Shown: one piece after another, positions 28,253 through 38,968 of the stretch
Layout: each line of letters opens with the position of its first letter
Position numbering within the stretch: position 1 is the stretch's first letter
DNA from: Escherichia sp. ESNIH1
Lineage (GTDB): Bacteria; Pseudomonadota; Gammaproteobacteria; Enterobacterales; Enterobacteriaceae
Length of the DNA stretch: 64,000 bases
Reading direction: 5' to 3'
Assembly: GCA_002918705.1 (NCBI GenBank)
Contig: PQKR01000003.1
Span: 372,001-436,000 of the forward strand
Position numbers and translations under genes: made by a program
Notes under the pieces: model-generated
Databases searched by the model: none
The model's input: the letters and a program-made list of their open reading frames with translations, nothing else
What the model was told of the DNA's origin: nothing

Positions 28253-29418
28253 TATTTCCCCTCCACTGCGGCAACAACCTGCTGTGCTGCGTCCGTCAGA
28301 CTTTTCGCTGCGATAATGTTCAGGCCGCTGTCAGCCAGTTTTTGTGCGCCCAGTTCGGCGTTATTCCCTTCCAGACGAACCACGACCGGAACGTTAACGC
28401 CCACTTCTTCCACCGCACCAATGATGCCGTCGGCAATCAGGTCGCAGCGCACGATACCGCCGAAAATGTTAACCAGTACGGCTTTCACTTTATCGTCGGA
28501 GAGAATGATTTTAAACGCTTCGGTTACGCGCTCTTTGGTCGCGCCGCCGCCCACGTCAAGGAAGTTAGCCGGTTCGCCGCCGTGCAGCTTAACGATGTCC
28601 ATAGTTCCCATCGCCAGGCCCGCGCCGTTAACCATGCAGCCGATGTTGCCATCGAGGGCAACATAGTTCAGCTCCCACTGTGCTGCCTGAGATTCACGCG
28701 CATCTTCCTGAGAGTGGTCGCGCATCTGGCGCAGATCCGGCTGGCGGAACAGCGCGTTGCCGTCAGCGCCCAGCTTGCCGTCGAGGCAGATCAGGTCGCC
28801 CTGCTTGGTGATCACCAGCGGGTTAATTTCGATCAGCGCAAGGTCGCGCTCAAGGAAGATGGTCGCCAGACCCATAAAGATTTTGGTGAACTGCTGAACC
28901 TGCTTACCTTCCAGGCCCAGTTTGAACGCCAGCTCGCGTCCCTGGTACGGCATTGGGCCGGCCAGCGGATCGAGAGCCACTTTGTGGATCAGGTGCGGGG
29001 TCTCTTCCGCCACTTTTTCAATTTCCACGCCGCCTTCGGTAGAGGCCATGAACACCACGCGACGGGAGCTGCGGTCGACTACCGCGCCCAGGTAGAGCTC
29101 TTTATCGATATCGGTCGCGGCTTCTACCAGGATCTGGTTAACCGGCTGGCCGTTGGCATCCGTTTGGTAGGTCACCAGACGCTTGCCCAGCCAGTGCTCA
29201 GCAAACGCGCGGATCTCTTCTTTGCTGTTAACGACTTTAACGCCGCCCGCTTTACCGCGGCCACCGGCGTGTACCTGGCACTTGACTACCCACGGGCCGC
29301 TGCCGATTTTAGAAGCGGCTTCTTCTGCTTCGCGTGGCGTATTGCAGGCATAGCCTACCGGCGCGGGTAAACCGTAGCGGGCAAAAAGCTGTTTTGCCTG
29401 GTATTCATGTAAGTTCAT
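28252..29418 (-). CDS. sucC: Succinyl-CoA synthetase beta subunit
   Basis: ATP-grasp subunit that binds nucleotide and succinate and completes substrate-level phosphorylation in the TCA cycle. It has 388 residues, as in E. coli. Visible parts include the start [18 protein letters not shown], the ATP-grasp segment [17 protein letters not shown] and the C-terminal [13 protein letters not shown]. It is preceded by an 85-base gap with a GC-rich hairpin after sucB. Confidence 0.98.
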   Translation of the reverse strand: MNLHEYQAKQLFARYGLPAPVGYACNTPREAEEAASKIGSGPWVVKCQVHAGGRGKAGGVKVVNSKEEIRAFAEHWLGKRLVTYQTDANGQPVNQILVEAATDIDKELYLGAVVDRSSRRVVFMASTEGGVEIEKVAEETPHLIHKVALDPLAGPMPYQGRELAFKLGLEGKQVQQFTKIFMGLATIFLERDLALIEINPLVITKQGDLICLDGKLGADGNALFRQPDLRQMRDHSQEDARESQAAQWELNYVALDGNIGCMVNGAGLAMGTMDIVKLHGGEPANFLDVGGGATKERVTEAFKIILSDDKVKAVLVNIFGGIVRCDLIADGIIGAVEEVGVNVPVVVRLEGNNAELGAQKLADSGLNIIAAKSLTDAAQQVVAAVEGK

Positions 29419-29463
29419 CTGTTCCGTCCATTTTTCAGGTAATCGTCAGGTCATGCTTTTATA

Positions 29464-29490
29464 GGCCCGGCGAACAACGCGCCGCCGGGC
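29464..29490. repeat. GC-rich hairpin between sucB and sucC
   Basis: GCCCGGCG, short loop, CGCCGCCGGGC: a REP-like stem in the 85-base sucB-sucC gap. It probably affects mRNA stability or relative expression inside the operon rather than ending it. Confidence 0.6.
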
Positions 29491-29503
29491 AAGAGTCCGA
29501 TAA

Positions 29504-30733
29504 CTACACGTCCAGCAGCAGACGGGTCGGATCTTCCAGCAGCTCTTTGATGGCGACCAGGAAGCCTACCGATTCACGGCCATCAATCAGACGGTGATCG
29601 TAAGAGAGCGCCAGGTACATCATCGGCAGAATTTCTACTTTGCCATCGACCGCCATCGGGCGATCTTTGATCGCGTGCATACCGAGAATAGCGCTCTGCG
29701 GCGGGTTGATGATCGGCGTGGACATCAGCGAGCCGAAGACGCCGCCGTTGGTGATGGTGAAGTTACCACCGGTCAGATCTTCAACGGTCAGCTTGCCGTC
29801 ACGGCCTTTCACCGCCAGCTCTTTGATTCGCTTCTCGATGTCGGCCATGCCCAGCGTATCCACGTCACGCAGCACCGGGGTCACCAGGCCACGCGGTGTA
29901 GAGACCGCCATGCTGACGTCGAAATAGTTGTGGTAAACCACATCGTCGCCATCGATAGAGGCGTTCACTTCCGGATAGCGCTTCAGCGCTTCAACCACGG
30001 CTTTCACATAGAAAGACATAAAGCCCAGACGGATACCGTGACGCTTCTCGAAAGCGTCGCCGTACTGCTTGCGCAGATCCATGATGGGCTTCATGTTCAC
30101 TTCGTTGAAGGTGGTCAGCATCGCGGTGGAGTTTTTTGCCTCCAGCAGACGCTCGGCCACGCGCTTGCGCAGACGGGTCATCGGCACACGTTTCTCTGAA
30201 CGGTTGCCCGCCACAGGCGTAACGGCAGGCGCGGCAGCGGCAGCAGCCGGAGCTTTCGCCTCTGTTGCCGTTGAAGACTTCGCCAGGTGCTTCTCTACGT
30301 CTTCACGCGTCAGACGGCCGCCGACGCCGGTGCCTTTAATCGCGTTGGCATCGAGGGTGTGCTCTGCCAGCAGACGACGGATCGCCGGGCTTAACGCCTC
30401 GTTGTTCTGCTCTTCAAGAGATGCCTGCTGACGCTGAGCCGGAGTCGACTCTTTGCTTTCAGATTTCGCGCTGCTCTCTTTGCCGTTGCTGTTGCCTTCA
30501 CGCAGGCGGCCAAGGATCTGGCGTGAGGTCACCGTGGTGCCCTCATCTTCCAGCACGGCATCCAGGATGCCGTCCGCTGACGCCGGTACTTCCAGTACCA
30601 CTTTATCAGTTTCGATCTCTACCAGTACTTCATCACGTTGGACGCTATCGCCCGGTTTTTTATGCCAGGTGGCCACGGTCGCATCGGCTACGGACTCAGG
30701 CAGGTCGGGAACAAGAATATCTACGCTACTCAT
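29504..30733 (-). CDS. sucB: 2-oxoglutarate dehydrogenase E2, dihydrolipoyl succinyltransferase
   Basis: Core of the 2-oxoglutarate dehydrogenase complex; transfers the succinyl group to CoA. It has 409 residues, four more than E. coli. Domains: lipoyl domain (1-80) with lipoylated lysine in [11 protein letters not shown], a charged Ser/Lys/Glu linker, the E1/E3-binding domain (about 115-155, [20 protein letters not shown]), an Ala-rich linker, and the catalytic domain ending with [12 protein letters not shown]. It lies 14 bases after sucA. Confidence 0.98.
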   Translation of the reverse strand: MSSVDILVPDLPESVADATVATWHKKPGDSVQRDEVLVEIETDKVVLEVPASADGILDAVLEDEGTTVTSRQILGRLREGNSNGKESSAKSESKESTPAQRQQASLEEQNNEALSPAIRRLLAEHTLDANAIKGTGVGGRLTREDVEKHLAKSSTATEAKAPAAAAAAPAVTPVAGNRSEKRVPMTRLRKRVAERLLEAKNSTAMLTTFNEVNMKPIMDLRKQYGDAFEKRHGIRLGFMSFYVKAVVEALKRYPEVNASIDGDDVVYHNYFDVSMAVSTPRGLVTPVLRDVDTLGMADIEKRIKELAVKGRDGKLTVEDLTGGNFTITNGGVFGSLMSTPIINPPQSAILGMHAIKDRPMAVDGKVEILPMMYLALSYDHRLIDGRESVGFLVAIKELLEDPTRLLLDV

Positions 30734-30747
30734 TATTTATCCTTTAA

Positions 30748-33555
30748 TTAATCGACGTTCAGCGCGTCGTTAACCAGATCTTGCTGCTGCTTCTGGTGAA
30801 CGGACATATAGCCCACCGCCGGAGAGGCAGAGGCCGGGCGACCTGCGTAACGCAGAGCGGACCCAAACGGAATCACTTCACGGAAATGATGCTGGCTACA
30901 GTACCATGCGCCCTGGTTCAGCGGCTCTTCCTGGCACCAGACAAAATCATGTACGTGGGCATAAGGTTTTAACGCTTCCTGCACCGACTGGTGCGGGAAC
31001 GGATACAGCTGTTCAATACGCACGATGGCGACGTCTTTCTGGTCGTTCTTACGGCGCTGCTCAAGCAGATCGTAATAAACCTTACCAGAACAGAGGACAA
31101 CGCGCTTAACCCCTTGCGGATCAAGATCGTCGATCTCACCGATGGCTGGCATAAAGGTGCCGTTTGCCAGCTCGTCGAGGGTCGATACCGCCAGCGGGTG
31201 ACGCAGCAGGGACTTCGGCGACATCACCACCAGCGGGCGACGCATACCGCGCAGCGCCTGACGGCGGATCATGTGGTAAACCTGCGCCGGGGTAGACGGC
31301 ACGCAGACCTGCATGTTCTGCTCGGCGCAGAGTTGCAGGTAGCGCTCCAGACGGGCGGAGGAGTGCTCTGGACCCTGACCTTCGTAGCCGTGCGGCAGCA
31401 GCATCACCAGACCGCACATACGGCCCCACTTCTGCTCGCCGGAGGAGATGAACTGGTCGATCACCACCTGGGCACCGTTGGCGAAGTCACCAAACTGCGC
31501 TTCCCAAATGGTCAGGGTGCGCGGCTCGGCGGTGGCATAACCATACTCGAACGCCAGCACTGCCTCTTCAGAGAGCACGGAGTCCCAGACGCGGAAGGTG
31601 CCCTGTGAATTGTGGACGTGGTGCAGCGGCGTATAGGTGGAGCCGTTAGCCTGGTTATGGATCACCGCGTGACGGTGGAAGAAGGTGCCACGGCCGCTGT
31701 CTTCCCCGGACAGACGCACCGCAATCCCTTCGTCTACCAGCGTAGCGTAGGCCAGGTTTTCCGCGCCGCCCCAGTCAAAGAGCTTCTCGCCTGCGGCCAT
31801 CGCCTGACGGTCACCGTAGATTTTCGCGACGCGGGACTGCATTTCGATAGCGTCTGGTACGGTACTGATACGCTTCGCCAGCTCCTGAACGCGCTTCATC
31901 TCTACCTTGTTCGGGTAGCTCTCGTCCCACTCGTGGTTCAGGTACGGCGACCAGGTAAAGGAGTGCATGTTCATTGGACGCCACTCTTTTACCACGCACT
32001 CACCGGCGTCGAGCATATCGCGGTAGACGTTGACCATCTCGGTGGCATCTTCCAGCGTTGCGACCTTCTCCTGCTCCAGACGGTCGGCGTAGATTTTACG
32101 CGGCGTCGGGTGCTTCTTGATCTTCTGGTACATCAGCGGCTGGGTTGCGCTCGGCTCGTCGGCTTCGTTGTGGCCGTGACGGCGGTAGCACACCAGGTCA
32201 ATAAAGACGTCGCGTTTAAAGGTGTTACGGAAATCCAGCGCGAGGCGGGTCACGAATGCCACCGCTTCCGGATCGTCAGCGTTAACGTGGAAAATCGGCG
32301 CCTGGACCATTTTACCGATATCGGTACAGTACGGCGTGGAGCGCGCATCGAGCGGATTGGAGGTGGTGAAGCCCACCTGGTTGTTGATAACGATGCGCAC
32401 CGTGCCGCCCACTTCGTAGCCGCGGGCTTTGGACATGTTCAGCGTTTCCTGCACCACGCCCTGGCCGGTTACCGCCGCGTCACCGTGAATGGTGATCGGC
32501 AGGACTTTGTTGCTGCTCGGCTCGTCGAGGCGATCGAGACGCGCACGCACGGAGCCCATCACTACCGGGCTGACGATCTCCAGGTGCGACGGGTTAAACG
32601 CCAGCGCCAGGTGAACCAAACCGCCCTCGGTTTCGATATCGGACGAGAAGCCCATGTGGTACTTCACGTCGCCGGTGCCGAGGTGCTCTTTATGCTTGCC
32701 CGCAAACTCGTCGAACAGATCCTGGGTCTTTTTACCCAGCACGTTGATCAACACGTTGAGACGACCACGGTGCGCCATACCCAGCACCACTTCACGCGTG
32801 CCGCTCTTGCCGGCGTGGCGGATCATCTCTTTCAGCATCGGGACCAGCGCGTCGCCGCCCTCCAGCGAGAAGCGTTTCGCCCCAGGGAACTTGGCTCCCA
32901 GATAGCGCTCCATCCCCTCGGCCGCCGTCAGCTCGCTGAGGAAGCGTTTTTTCTCTTCAGGCGAGAAGGCCGCGCGGCCCGCCACGGACTCAATCCGCTG
33001 CTGGATCCAGCGCTTCTCTTCGGTGCTGGTGATATGCATATACTCAGCGCCGATAGAGCCGCAGTAGGTCTGCTTCAGCGCCGCGATCAGCTCACCCAAC
33101 GGCATGGTGTCTTTGCCAAAAGCAAAGGAGCCGATGTTAAAGCTCTCCTGCAGATCCGCTTCGGTGAGATCGTGATAAGCCGGGTCGAGATCGGCAACGC
33201 GATCCTGTTTCCACAGCCCCAGCGGATCGAGGTTCGCCTGCTGGTGACCGCGGAAGCGGTAGGCGTTGATGAGCTGCAGGACTTTTACCTGCTTAATGTT
33301 GGTGTCAGGGTCGGAGAGCGAGGAGGTGTAACGTGAGGCATCCTTCGCCAGACGACGAAAATAATCACGTGTTTTGGAATGAAATTGATCCGGTTTAACG
33401 CCGGTGCCAGGCAGCTCCTGGAACATGGAACGCCAGTTTGCGTCTACCGAATCAGGATCGGTTAAGAAGTCTTCATAGAGCTGTTCTATCCAGCTCTGGT
33501 TAGACCCAGAGAGGTAAGAAGAGTCCAGCCAGGCTTTCATTGCGCCGTTCTGCAT
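30748..33555 (-). CDS. sucA: 2-oxoglutarate dehydrogenase E1
   Basis: Thiamine-diphosphate enzyme that decarboxylates 2-oxoglutarate. It has 935 residues (E. coli 933). The N-terminal E2-anchoring segment (DSSYLSGSNQSWIEQLYEDF) is followed by the ThDP-binding region with GMAHRGRLNVL and HGDAAVTGQGVVQE, and the C-terminal transketolase-like half with GQGPEHSSARLER. About 200 bases with two hairpins separate it from sdhB, where E. coli has an extra promoter. Confidence 0.98.
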   Translation of the reverse strand: MQNGAMKAWLDSSYLSGSNQSWIEQLYEDFLTDPDSVDANWRSMFQELPGTGVKPDQFHSKTRDYFRRLAKDASRYTSSLSDPDTNIKQVKVLQLINAYRFRGHQQANLDPLGLWKQDRVADLDPAYHDLTEADLQESFNIGSFAFGKDTMPLGELIAALKQTYCGSIGAEYMHITSTEEKRWIQQRIESVAGRAAFSPEEKKRFLSELTAAEGMERYLGAKFPGAKRFSLEGGDALVPMLKEMIRHAGKSGTREVVLGMAHRGRLNVLINVLGKKTQDLFDEFAGKHKEHLGTGDVKYHMGFSSDIETEGGLVHLALAFNPSHLEIVSPVVMGSVRARLDRLDEPSSNKVLPITIHGDAAVTGQGVVQETLNMSKARGYEVGGTVRIVINNQVGFTTSNPLDARSTPYCTDIGKMVQAPIFHVNADDPEAVAFVTRLALDFRNTFKRDVFIDLVCYRRHGHNEADEPSATQPLMYQKIKKHPTPRKIYADRLEQEKVATLEDATEMVNVYRDMLDAGECVVKEWRPMNMHSFTWSPYLNHEWDESYPNKVEMKRVQELAKRISTVPDAIEMQSRVAKIYGDRQAMAAGEKLFDWGGAENLAYATLVDEGIAVRLSGEDSGRGTFFHRHAVIHNQANGSTYTPLHHVHNSQGTFRVWDSVLSEEAVLAFEYGYATAEPRTLTIWEAQFGDFANGAQVVIDQFISSGEQKWGRMCGLVMLLPHGYEGQGPEHSSARLERYLQLCAEQNMQVCVPSTPAQVYHMIRRQALRGMRRPLVVMSPKSLLRHPLAVSTLDELANGTFMPAIGEIDDLDPQGVKRVVLCSGKVYYDLLEQRRKNDQKDVAIVRIEQLYPFPHQSVQEALKPYAHVHDFVWCQEEPLNQGAWYCSQHHFREVIPFGSALRYAGRPASASPAVGYMSVHQKQQQDLVNDALNVD

Positions 33556-33666
33556 CGTGATCCCTTAAGCATTTGTATGCTTACTTCGCCGTGGATAACT
33601 ACAACGTACACCGTATAGCGCACGTACCGGGGTTCACAAGCGAGCTCTCTGGCCCGCGAAGGAACC

Positions 33667-33743
33667 TTTAAAAACTGTCTGTCAGGCAGTTTTTAAAGAT
33701 CTCCTGCAAGTAACTTGCCTGCTGGTGCAACACCAACAGGCAA
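33667..33743. repeat. Two adjacent palindromes between sdhB and sucA
   Basis: First: CTTTAAAAACTG, 9-base spacer, CAGTTTTTAAAG (33667-33699), a perfect 12-bp stem. Second: CTTGCCTG-C-TGGTG, loop CAA, CACCA-A-CAGGCAAG (about 33714-33743), a 13-bp stem with one mismatch. They lie in the leader between the sdh and suc parts of the transcript and could act as processing or attenuation elements. Confidence 0.7.
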
Positions 33744-33753
33744 GACGACTTAC

Positions 33754-34470
33754 TTACGCACTGCGCTGTAAAAGCATCGACTTAATATGGCCGATGGCGC
33801 GCGTTGGGTTCAGCCCCTTCGGACACACGCTGACGCAGTTCATGATGCTATGACAGCGGAATACGCTGAAAGCATCGCTCAGCCCGTCGAGACGGCTCTC
33901 GGTTTCGGTATCACGGCTGTCGATCAGGAAGCGATACGCTGCCAGCAGACCGGCTGGGCCGATAAACTTGTCCGGGTTCCACCAGAATGACGGACAGGAG
34001 GTGGAACAGCAGGCGCAAAGAATGCACTCATAGAGCCCATCGAGCTTTTCACGCTGCTCGGGAGCCTGTAAGTGCTCGCGAGCGGGTGGATTTTGCCCAT
34101 TATTCAACAAGTAAGGCTTAATCTTCTCATATTGTGCATAGAATTGCCCCATGTCTACCACCAGATCGCGTACAACCGGCAAGCCAGGCAGAGGACGGAT
34201 GACAATTTTCTTCGTGCCGTTGCCCAACGCCGAGATCGGCGTGATGCAGGCCAGGCCGTTTTTGCCGTTCATGTTCAGGCCGTCGGAGCCGCAGACCCCT
34301 TCACGGCAGGAGCGACGGAACGCCAGGGTCGGATCCTTCTCTTTCAGCTGGATCAACGCATCCAGCAGCATCATATCCCGACCCTCTTCCCCTTCCAGGG
34401 TGTAGTCCTGCATACGCGGAGCGTCGTCGACATCCGGGTTATAACGATAGATTGAAAATTCGATTTTCAT
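33754..34470 (-). CDS. sdhB: Succinate dehydrogenase iron-sulfur subunit
   Basis: Electron-transfer subunit of complex II. It has 238 residues, as in E. coli. Cysteine sets for the three clusters are visible: SCREGVCGSDG ([2Fe-2S]), CILCACCSTSCP and CHSIMNCVSVCPKGLNP ([4Fe-4S] and [3Fe-4S]). It lies 14 bases after sdhA. Confidence 0.98.
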   Translation of the reverse strand: MKIEFSIYRYNPDVDDAPRMQDYTLEGEEGRDMMLLDALIQLKEKDPTLAFRRSCREGVCGSDGLNMNGKNGLACITPISALGNGTKKIVIRPLPGLPVVRDLVVDMGQFYAQYEKIKPYLLNNGQNPPAREHLQAPEQREKLDGLYECILCACCSTSCPSFWWNPDKFIGPAGLLAAYRFLIDSRDTETESRLDGLSDAFSVFRCHSIMNCVSVCPKGLNPTRAIGHIKSMLLQRSA

Positions 34471-34484
34471 TTTCCGGTCTCCGC

Positions 34485-36251
34485 TTAGTAAGTACGAATC
34501 TTCGGCGGGAACGCCGGACGCAGTTTTGGCTCCATGTTCACGCTGCGACGCGTCATGGATTCCGTTTCAGGCAGATACAGAGAGTGGCAGAGCCAGTTTT
34601 CGTCGTCGCGCTCCGGGAAGTCGAAGCGGCTATGCGCCCCACGGCTCTCGGTACGGAAGTTCGCCGACACCGCCGTCGCAAAGGCGGTCTCCATCAGGTT
34701 ATCCAGCTCCAGGCACTCGACGCGCTGGGTGTTGAACTCGCTGGAGGTATCATCCAGGCGGGCGTTTTTCAGGCGCTCGCGGATGGCCTTCAGCTGCTCC
34801 AGACCCTTCGCCATCGCGTCGCCTTCGCGGAATACCGAGAAGTTGTGCTGCATGCACTCCTGCAATGCTTTGCGGATCGCCACCGGATCTTCACCATCGC
34901 GGTTGTTGTTCCAGCGGTTCAGGCGCGCCAGTGAGGCATCAATTTCGTCGTCGGTGGCATCACGCAGCGCGCCCTGCTCGGCGATGGACTCCTGCAGATG
35001 CAGACCTACCGCACGACCGAAGACCACCAGGTCGAGCAGCGAGTTACCGCCGAGGCGGTTGGCACCGTGTACCGATACGCAGGCGATCTCGCCTACCGCA
35101 AACAGGCCCGGGATCACTACGTCTTCGCCCTGGGCGTTGACGGTCAGCGCCTGGCCGGTCACTTTGGTTGGAATACCGCCCATCATATAGTGGCAGGTCG
35201 GGATGACCGGGATCGGCTCTTTCACCGGATCGACGTGGGCAAAGGTACGGGAGAGTTCAAGGATGCCCGGCAGACGGGATTCAAGAACCTCTTTACCGAG
35301 GTGGTCAAGCTTCAGCTTGGCATGCGGGCCCCACGGACCGTCGCAGCCGCGGCCTTCGCGGATTTCGATCATGATAGAGCGCGCTACTACATCACGGCCC
35401 GCAAGGTCTTTGGCGTTCGGCGCATAACGCTCCATAAAACGCTCGCCGTGTTTGTTCAGCAGGTAGCCGCCTTCACCGCGGCAACCTTCGGTGACCAGAA
35501 CGCCCGCACCGGCGATACCGGTTGGGTGGAACTGCCACATCTCCATATCCTGCACCGGCACGCCCGCGCGCAGCGCCATACCGACACCGTCACCGGTGTT
35601 GATGTGGGCGTTGGTGGTGGACTGGTAGATACGGCCCGCGCCGCCGGTGGCCAGCACCGTGGCACGCGCTTTGAAGTAGACCACTTCTCCGGTTTCGATG
35701 CACAGGGCGGTACAGCCCACTACTGCGCCATCGGCGTTTTTCACCAGATCCAGCGCATACCACTCAGAGAAAATGGTGGTCTTGTTTTTCAGGTTCTGCT
35801 GGTACAGGGTGTGCAGCAGAGCGTGACCGGTACGATCCGCCGCCGCCGCGGTGCGTGCCGCCTGCTCGCCGCCGAAATCTTTCGACTGGCCGCCAAACGG
35901 ACGCTGATAAATGGTGCCATTCTCCAGACGGGAGAACGGCAGGCCCATATGATCCAGCTCCAGAATCGCTTCCGGGCCGGTTTTACACATATACTCAATG
36001 GCGTCCTGGTCACCGATATAGTCGGAACCTTTCACCGTGTCATACATGTGCCATTCCCAGTTATCTTCATGGGTATTGCCCAGCGCTACGGTGATACCGC
36101 CCTGCGCAGAGACCGTATGAGAACGGGTTGGGAAAACTTTAGACAGCAGCGCACAGCTCTGGCCGCTTTGGGAAATTTGCAGCGCCGCGCGCATACCTGC
36201 GCCACCGGCACCAATTACAACCGCATCAAATTCTCTGACTGGCAGTTTCAT
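34485..36251 (-). CDS. sdhA: Succinate dehydrogenase flavoprotein subunit
   Basis: Catalytic subunit of complex II with covalently bound FAD. It has 588 residues from [19 protein letters not shown], as in E. coli; the frame extends four codons further but the E. coli start fits the TAATG overlap with sdhD. The FAD-linking histidine is in [10 protein letters not shown] (about 45), and active-site segments [11 protein letters not shown] and [10 protein letters not shown] are present. Confidence 0.98.
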   Translation of the reverse strand: MKLPVREFDAVVIGAGGAGMRAALQISQSGQSCALLSKVFPTRSHTVSAQGGITVALGNTHEDNWEWHMYDTVKGSDYIGDQDAIEYMCKTGPEAILELDHMGLPFSRLENGTIYQRPFGGQSKDFGGEQAARTAAAADRTGHALLHTLYQQNLKNKTTIFSEWYALDLVKNADGAVVGCTALCIETGEVVYFKARATVLATGGAGRIYQSTTNAHINTGDGVGMALRAGVPVQDMEMWQFHPTGIAGAGVLVTEGCRGEGGYLLNKHGERFMERYAPNAKDLAGRDVVARSIMIEIREGRGCDGPWGPHAKLKLDHLGKEVLESRLPGILELSRTFAHVDPVKEPIPVIPTCHYMMGGIPTKVTGQALTVNAQGEDVVIPGLFAVGEIACVSVHGANRLGGNSLLDLVVFGRAVGLHLQESIAEQGALRDATDDEIDASLARLNRWNNNRDGEDPVAIRKALQECMQHNFSVFREGDAMAKGLEQLKAIRERLKNARLDDTSSEFNTQRVECLELDNLMETAFATAVSANFRTESRGAHSRFDFPERDDENWLCHSLYLPETESMTRRSVNMEPKLRPAFPPKIRTY

Positions 36252-36598
36252 TACACACCCCACACCACAACGAATCCATAAATAACGTATACCAGCAGCG
36301 CAACCACGGTGAGCAGCTGTAACCCAAGGCGCAGCGCCGTGGATTTAACGTAGTCAGTAAACACCTGCCACATGCCAATCCAGGTGTGGATCAACGTGGA
36401 AACGAGCGCCAGCAGGGTAAAGACTTTGGTAAAGGCGGAGGAGAAAAAGCCCGTCCAGGCTTCATAGGTAACATCGCCAGTGATAGCGAAAAACCCGACC
36501 ATATAGATAATGTACAGCGTCAGAACGATTGCGGTAGCGCGGACCAGAATGAAGTCATGTACGCCGTTGCGTCCTAATGCGGAGGCGTTGCTTACCAT
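36251..36598 (-). CDS. sdhD: Succinate dehydrogenase membrane anchor SdhD
   Basis: Membrane anchor with three helices that helps bind quinone and heme b. It has 115 residues from [16 protein letters not shown], as in E. coli; the longer open frame upstream is not used. It overlaps sdhC by 7 bases and sdhA by 1. The C-terminus YGFVVVWGV is conserved. Confidence 0.97.
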   Translation of the reverse strand: MVSNASALGRNGVHDFILVRATAIVLTLYIIYMVGFFAITGDVTYEAWTGFFSSAFTKVFTLLALVSTLIHTWIGMWQVFTDYVKSTALRLGLQLLTVVALLVYVIYGFVVVWGV

Positions 36599-36981
36599 AC
36601 GAGGACTCCTGCGAGAATTGAAAGCACGACAGTGATAGCAATAGCAATATAGGCAGAACGTTGACCTGCGGCGAAGGTCTCTTCCAGATAGCCGACATCC
36701 ATCAGCATGTGGCGGATACCGCCCACGGCGTGATAGGCCAGCGCGGTGAGAATGCCCCACATGATGAACTTAACGAAGAAGCTATCCATGATGGCAGAGG
36801 CGTGCTGGAAGCCCTCTTCTGAGGAGAGCGACAGGCCCAGCAGCCACAGCAAAATGCCGATCGCCACGAAGGTGATGACGCCGGACACGCGGTGGAGGAT
36901 GGACGCTATAGCCGTAACAGGGAACCGGATCGTCGTGAGATCCAGATTGACAGGTCTTTGTTTCTTAGCATTTTTTATCAT
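36592..36981 (-). CDS. sdhC: Succinate dehydrogenase cytochrome b556 subunit SdhC
   Basis: Membrane subunit that binds heme b and quinone. It has 129 residues from [15 protein letters not shown], the E. coli length; an ATG five codons upstream is unlikely. The quinone/heme region SILHRVSGV and the heme-ligand histidine in [11 protein letters not shown] are present. First gene of the sdh-suc operon. Confidence 0.97.
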   Translation of the reverse strand: MIKNAKKQRPVNLDLTTIRFPVTAIASILHRVSGVITFVAIGILLWLLGLSLSSEEGFQHASAIMDSFFVKFIMWGILTALAYHAVGGIRHMLMDVGYLEETFAAGQRSAYIAIAITVVLSILAGVLVW

Positions 36982-37634
36982 GAATAACGCCCACATGCTG
37001 TTCTTATAGTTTCCTTCCTCCGGTCTGCAGGCGGGTCAGACAGCGTCCATTTGTATAACTGCTCGTCATGCAAAATTTCATGCTTTCGTAGGCTAAACGA
37101 CGCATTACAACGCTGGTGGCTCGGGACGGCAGGGTATTCCGGAGACCTGGCGGCAGTATAGGATGTTCACAAAATCATTACAATTAACCTACATACACTT
37201 TGTCGGGTTTTATGCTGAACAGTGAGCTCCATCACGATACCAACATATTTTTAATTTTTAACCATGAGATTTGACAAAACTTAAACATTATTGTTACAAA
37301 CGTCAGCGGAAAAGTCATATAATTCGTAAAAGTTATGGGGTCTCTCTTTCACCTGAGAATTAGTTATGTAACAGTGAGAAGGATTGACCGACGTTATCAG
37401 GACAGTTATTAGTGATATACAGGTTTGACAAATTCGGACTGTAAAAAAGCTGATTTGCTGATTTTTCACGGTATTTTAATGTTTGCCTGCTAGCGCTCAT
37501 CGCTCTGTACCCTGCTTACTCCGCTCAACAGAGACACGCGCCAAATAACAAACTGGTAACATTGATTTTCTGTATGAATGCAAATCCGGCTTCTTCCCAA
37601 CAGTCTTAAGCATAAGGCGCTAAGGAGACCGTAA
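36982..37634. promoter_or_regulatory. Divergent control region between sdhC and gltA
   Basis: About 650 bases with no credible gene. It holds the sdhC promoter (37155-37183), A/T-rich blocks with ArcA-like GTTAAT/TGTTA motifs on the sdh side (about 37178-37192 and 37283-37300), and further A/T-rich sequence before gltA. The gltA promoters could not be fixed by eye. The gltA ribosome site is TAAGGAGACC. Confidence 0.6.
37155..37183 (-). promoter_or_regulatory. sdhC promoter
   Basis: On the minus strand: TTGTAA, a 17-base spacer, TATACT, embedded in sequence nearly identical to the mapped E. coli sdhC promoter. The overlapping GTTAATTGTAA fits an ArcA contact, matching anaerobic repression by ArcA. 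Confidence 0.75.
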
Positions 37635-38921
37635 ATGGCTGATAAGAAAGCTACCCTCACCTACAATGGTGGCGATGCTATTGAACTGGATGTGCTACAG
37701 GGCACGCTCGGTCAGGACGTTATTGATGTCCGTACGCTTGGCTCAAAAGGGGTATTCACTTTTGACCCAGGTTTCACCTCTACCGCATCCTGCGAATCCA
37801 AAATCACCTTTATCGACGGTGACGAAGGCATTCTGCTCCATCGCGGTTTCCCGATTGACCAGCTGGCTACCGACTCAAACTACCTGGAAGTGTGCTACAT
37901 CCTGTTGAAGGGTGAGAAGCCGACCCAGGCCGAGTTTGATGAGTTCAAAACCATCGTCACGCGTCACACCATGATCCACGAGCAGATCACCCGTCTGTTC
38001 CACGGCTTCCGTCGCGACTCCCACCCGATGGCGGTGCTGTGCGGCGTGACCGGCGCGCTGGCGGCGTTTTACCACGACTCGCTGGACGTGAATAATCCAC
38101 GCCACCGCGAAATTGCCGCGTTCCGCCTGCTGTCCAAAATGCCCACCGTAGCAGCAATGTGTTACAAGTATTCCATCGGACAGCCTTTTGTTTATCCGCG
38201 CAATGACCTCTCCTACGCGGGCAACTTCCTGAACATGATGTTCTCTACCCCGTGCGAGAAGTATGAGGTTAACCCGGTGCTGGAACGCGCTATGGACCGC
38301 ATCCTGATCCTGCATGCCGATCACGAGCAGAACGCCTCTACCTCTACGGTACGTACCGCTGGCTCGTCGGGCGCTAACCCGTTTGCCTGTATCGCGGCCG
38401 GTATTGCCTCCCTGTGGGGACCGGCGCACGGCGGCGCGAACGAAGCAGCGCTGAAGATGCTGGAAGAGATCAGCACCGTTGAGCACATTCCGGAATTCGT
38501 GCGTCGCGCCAAAGATAAAAATGACTCTTTCCGCCTGATGGGCTTTGGTCATCGTGTTTATAAAAACTATGACCCACGCGCTACCGTGATGCGTGAAACC
38601 TGCCATGAAGTGCTGAAAGAGCTGGGCACCAAAGACGATCTGCTGCAGGTAGCGATGGAGCTTGAACATATTGCGCTCAACGACCCGTACTTCATCGAGA
38701 AGAAACTCTATCCGAACGTGGACTTCTACTCCGGCATTATCCTGAAAGCGATGGGTATTCCATCATCGATGTTTACCGTTATCTTTGCGATGGCGCGTAC
38801 TGTCGGCTGGATCGCCCACTGGAACGAAATGCACGACGACGGCATCAAAATCGCCCGTCCGCGCCAGCTCTACACCGGCTACGAACAGCGCGATTTCAAA
38901 TCCGATCTGCAGAACCATTAA
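37635..38921 (+). CDS. gltA: Citrate synthase
   Basis: Condenses acetyl-CoA and oxaloacetate at the entry of the TCA cycle. Type II hexameric, NADH-sensitive form of 428 residues (E. coli 427). Catalytic residues are in GPAHGGANE (His ~265), [13 protein letters not shown] (His ~306) and NVDFYSG (Asp ~363). Divergent from the sdh-suc operon. The stop is followed by a GC-rich terminator overlapping the nei 3' end. Confidence 0.98.
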   Translation: MADKKATLTYNGGDAIELDVLQGTLGQDVIDVRTLGSKGVFTFDPGFTSTASCESKITFIDGDEGILLHRGFPIDQLATDSNYLEVCYILLKGEKPTQAEFDEFKTIVTRHTMIHEQITRLFHGFRRDSHPMAVLCGVTGALAAFYHDSLDVNNPRHREIAAFRLLSKMPTVAAMCYKYSIGQPFVYPRNDLSYAGNFLNMMFSTPCEKYEVNPVLERAMDRILILHADHEQNASTSTVRTAGSSGANPFACIAAGIASLWGPAHGGANEAALKMLEEISTVEHIPEFVRRAKDKNDSFRLMGFGHRVYKNYDPRATVMRETCHEVLKELGTKDDLLQVAMELEHIALNDPYFIEKKLYPNVDFYSGIILKAMGIPSSMFTVIFAMARTVGWIAHWNEMHDDGIKIARPRQLYTGYEQRDFKSDLQNH

Positions 38922-38937
38922 TCTGCTCTTCTGCTCT

Positions 38938-38968
38938 GCCCGGCGGCGCTATGCTTGCCGGGCTTTTT
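38938..38968 (+). terminator. gltA terminator overlapping the nei stop
   Basis: GCCCGGC, 12-base loop (GGCGCTATGCTT), GCCGGGC, then TTTTT. REP-like in sequence. The T-tract coincides with the stop codon of the convergent nei gene. Confidence 0.75.

Noticed and set aside
31612..33336. 574-codon plus-strand ORF opposite sucA
   Set aside because: Shadow of a highly conserved gene with strong codon bias; the protein has no recognisable domain.
36251..36760. 169-codon version of sdhD
   Set aside because: The upstream extension overlaps sdhC extensively and lacks family support; the 115-residue start matches E. coli SdhD.
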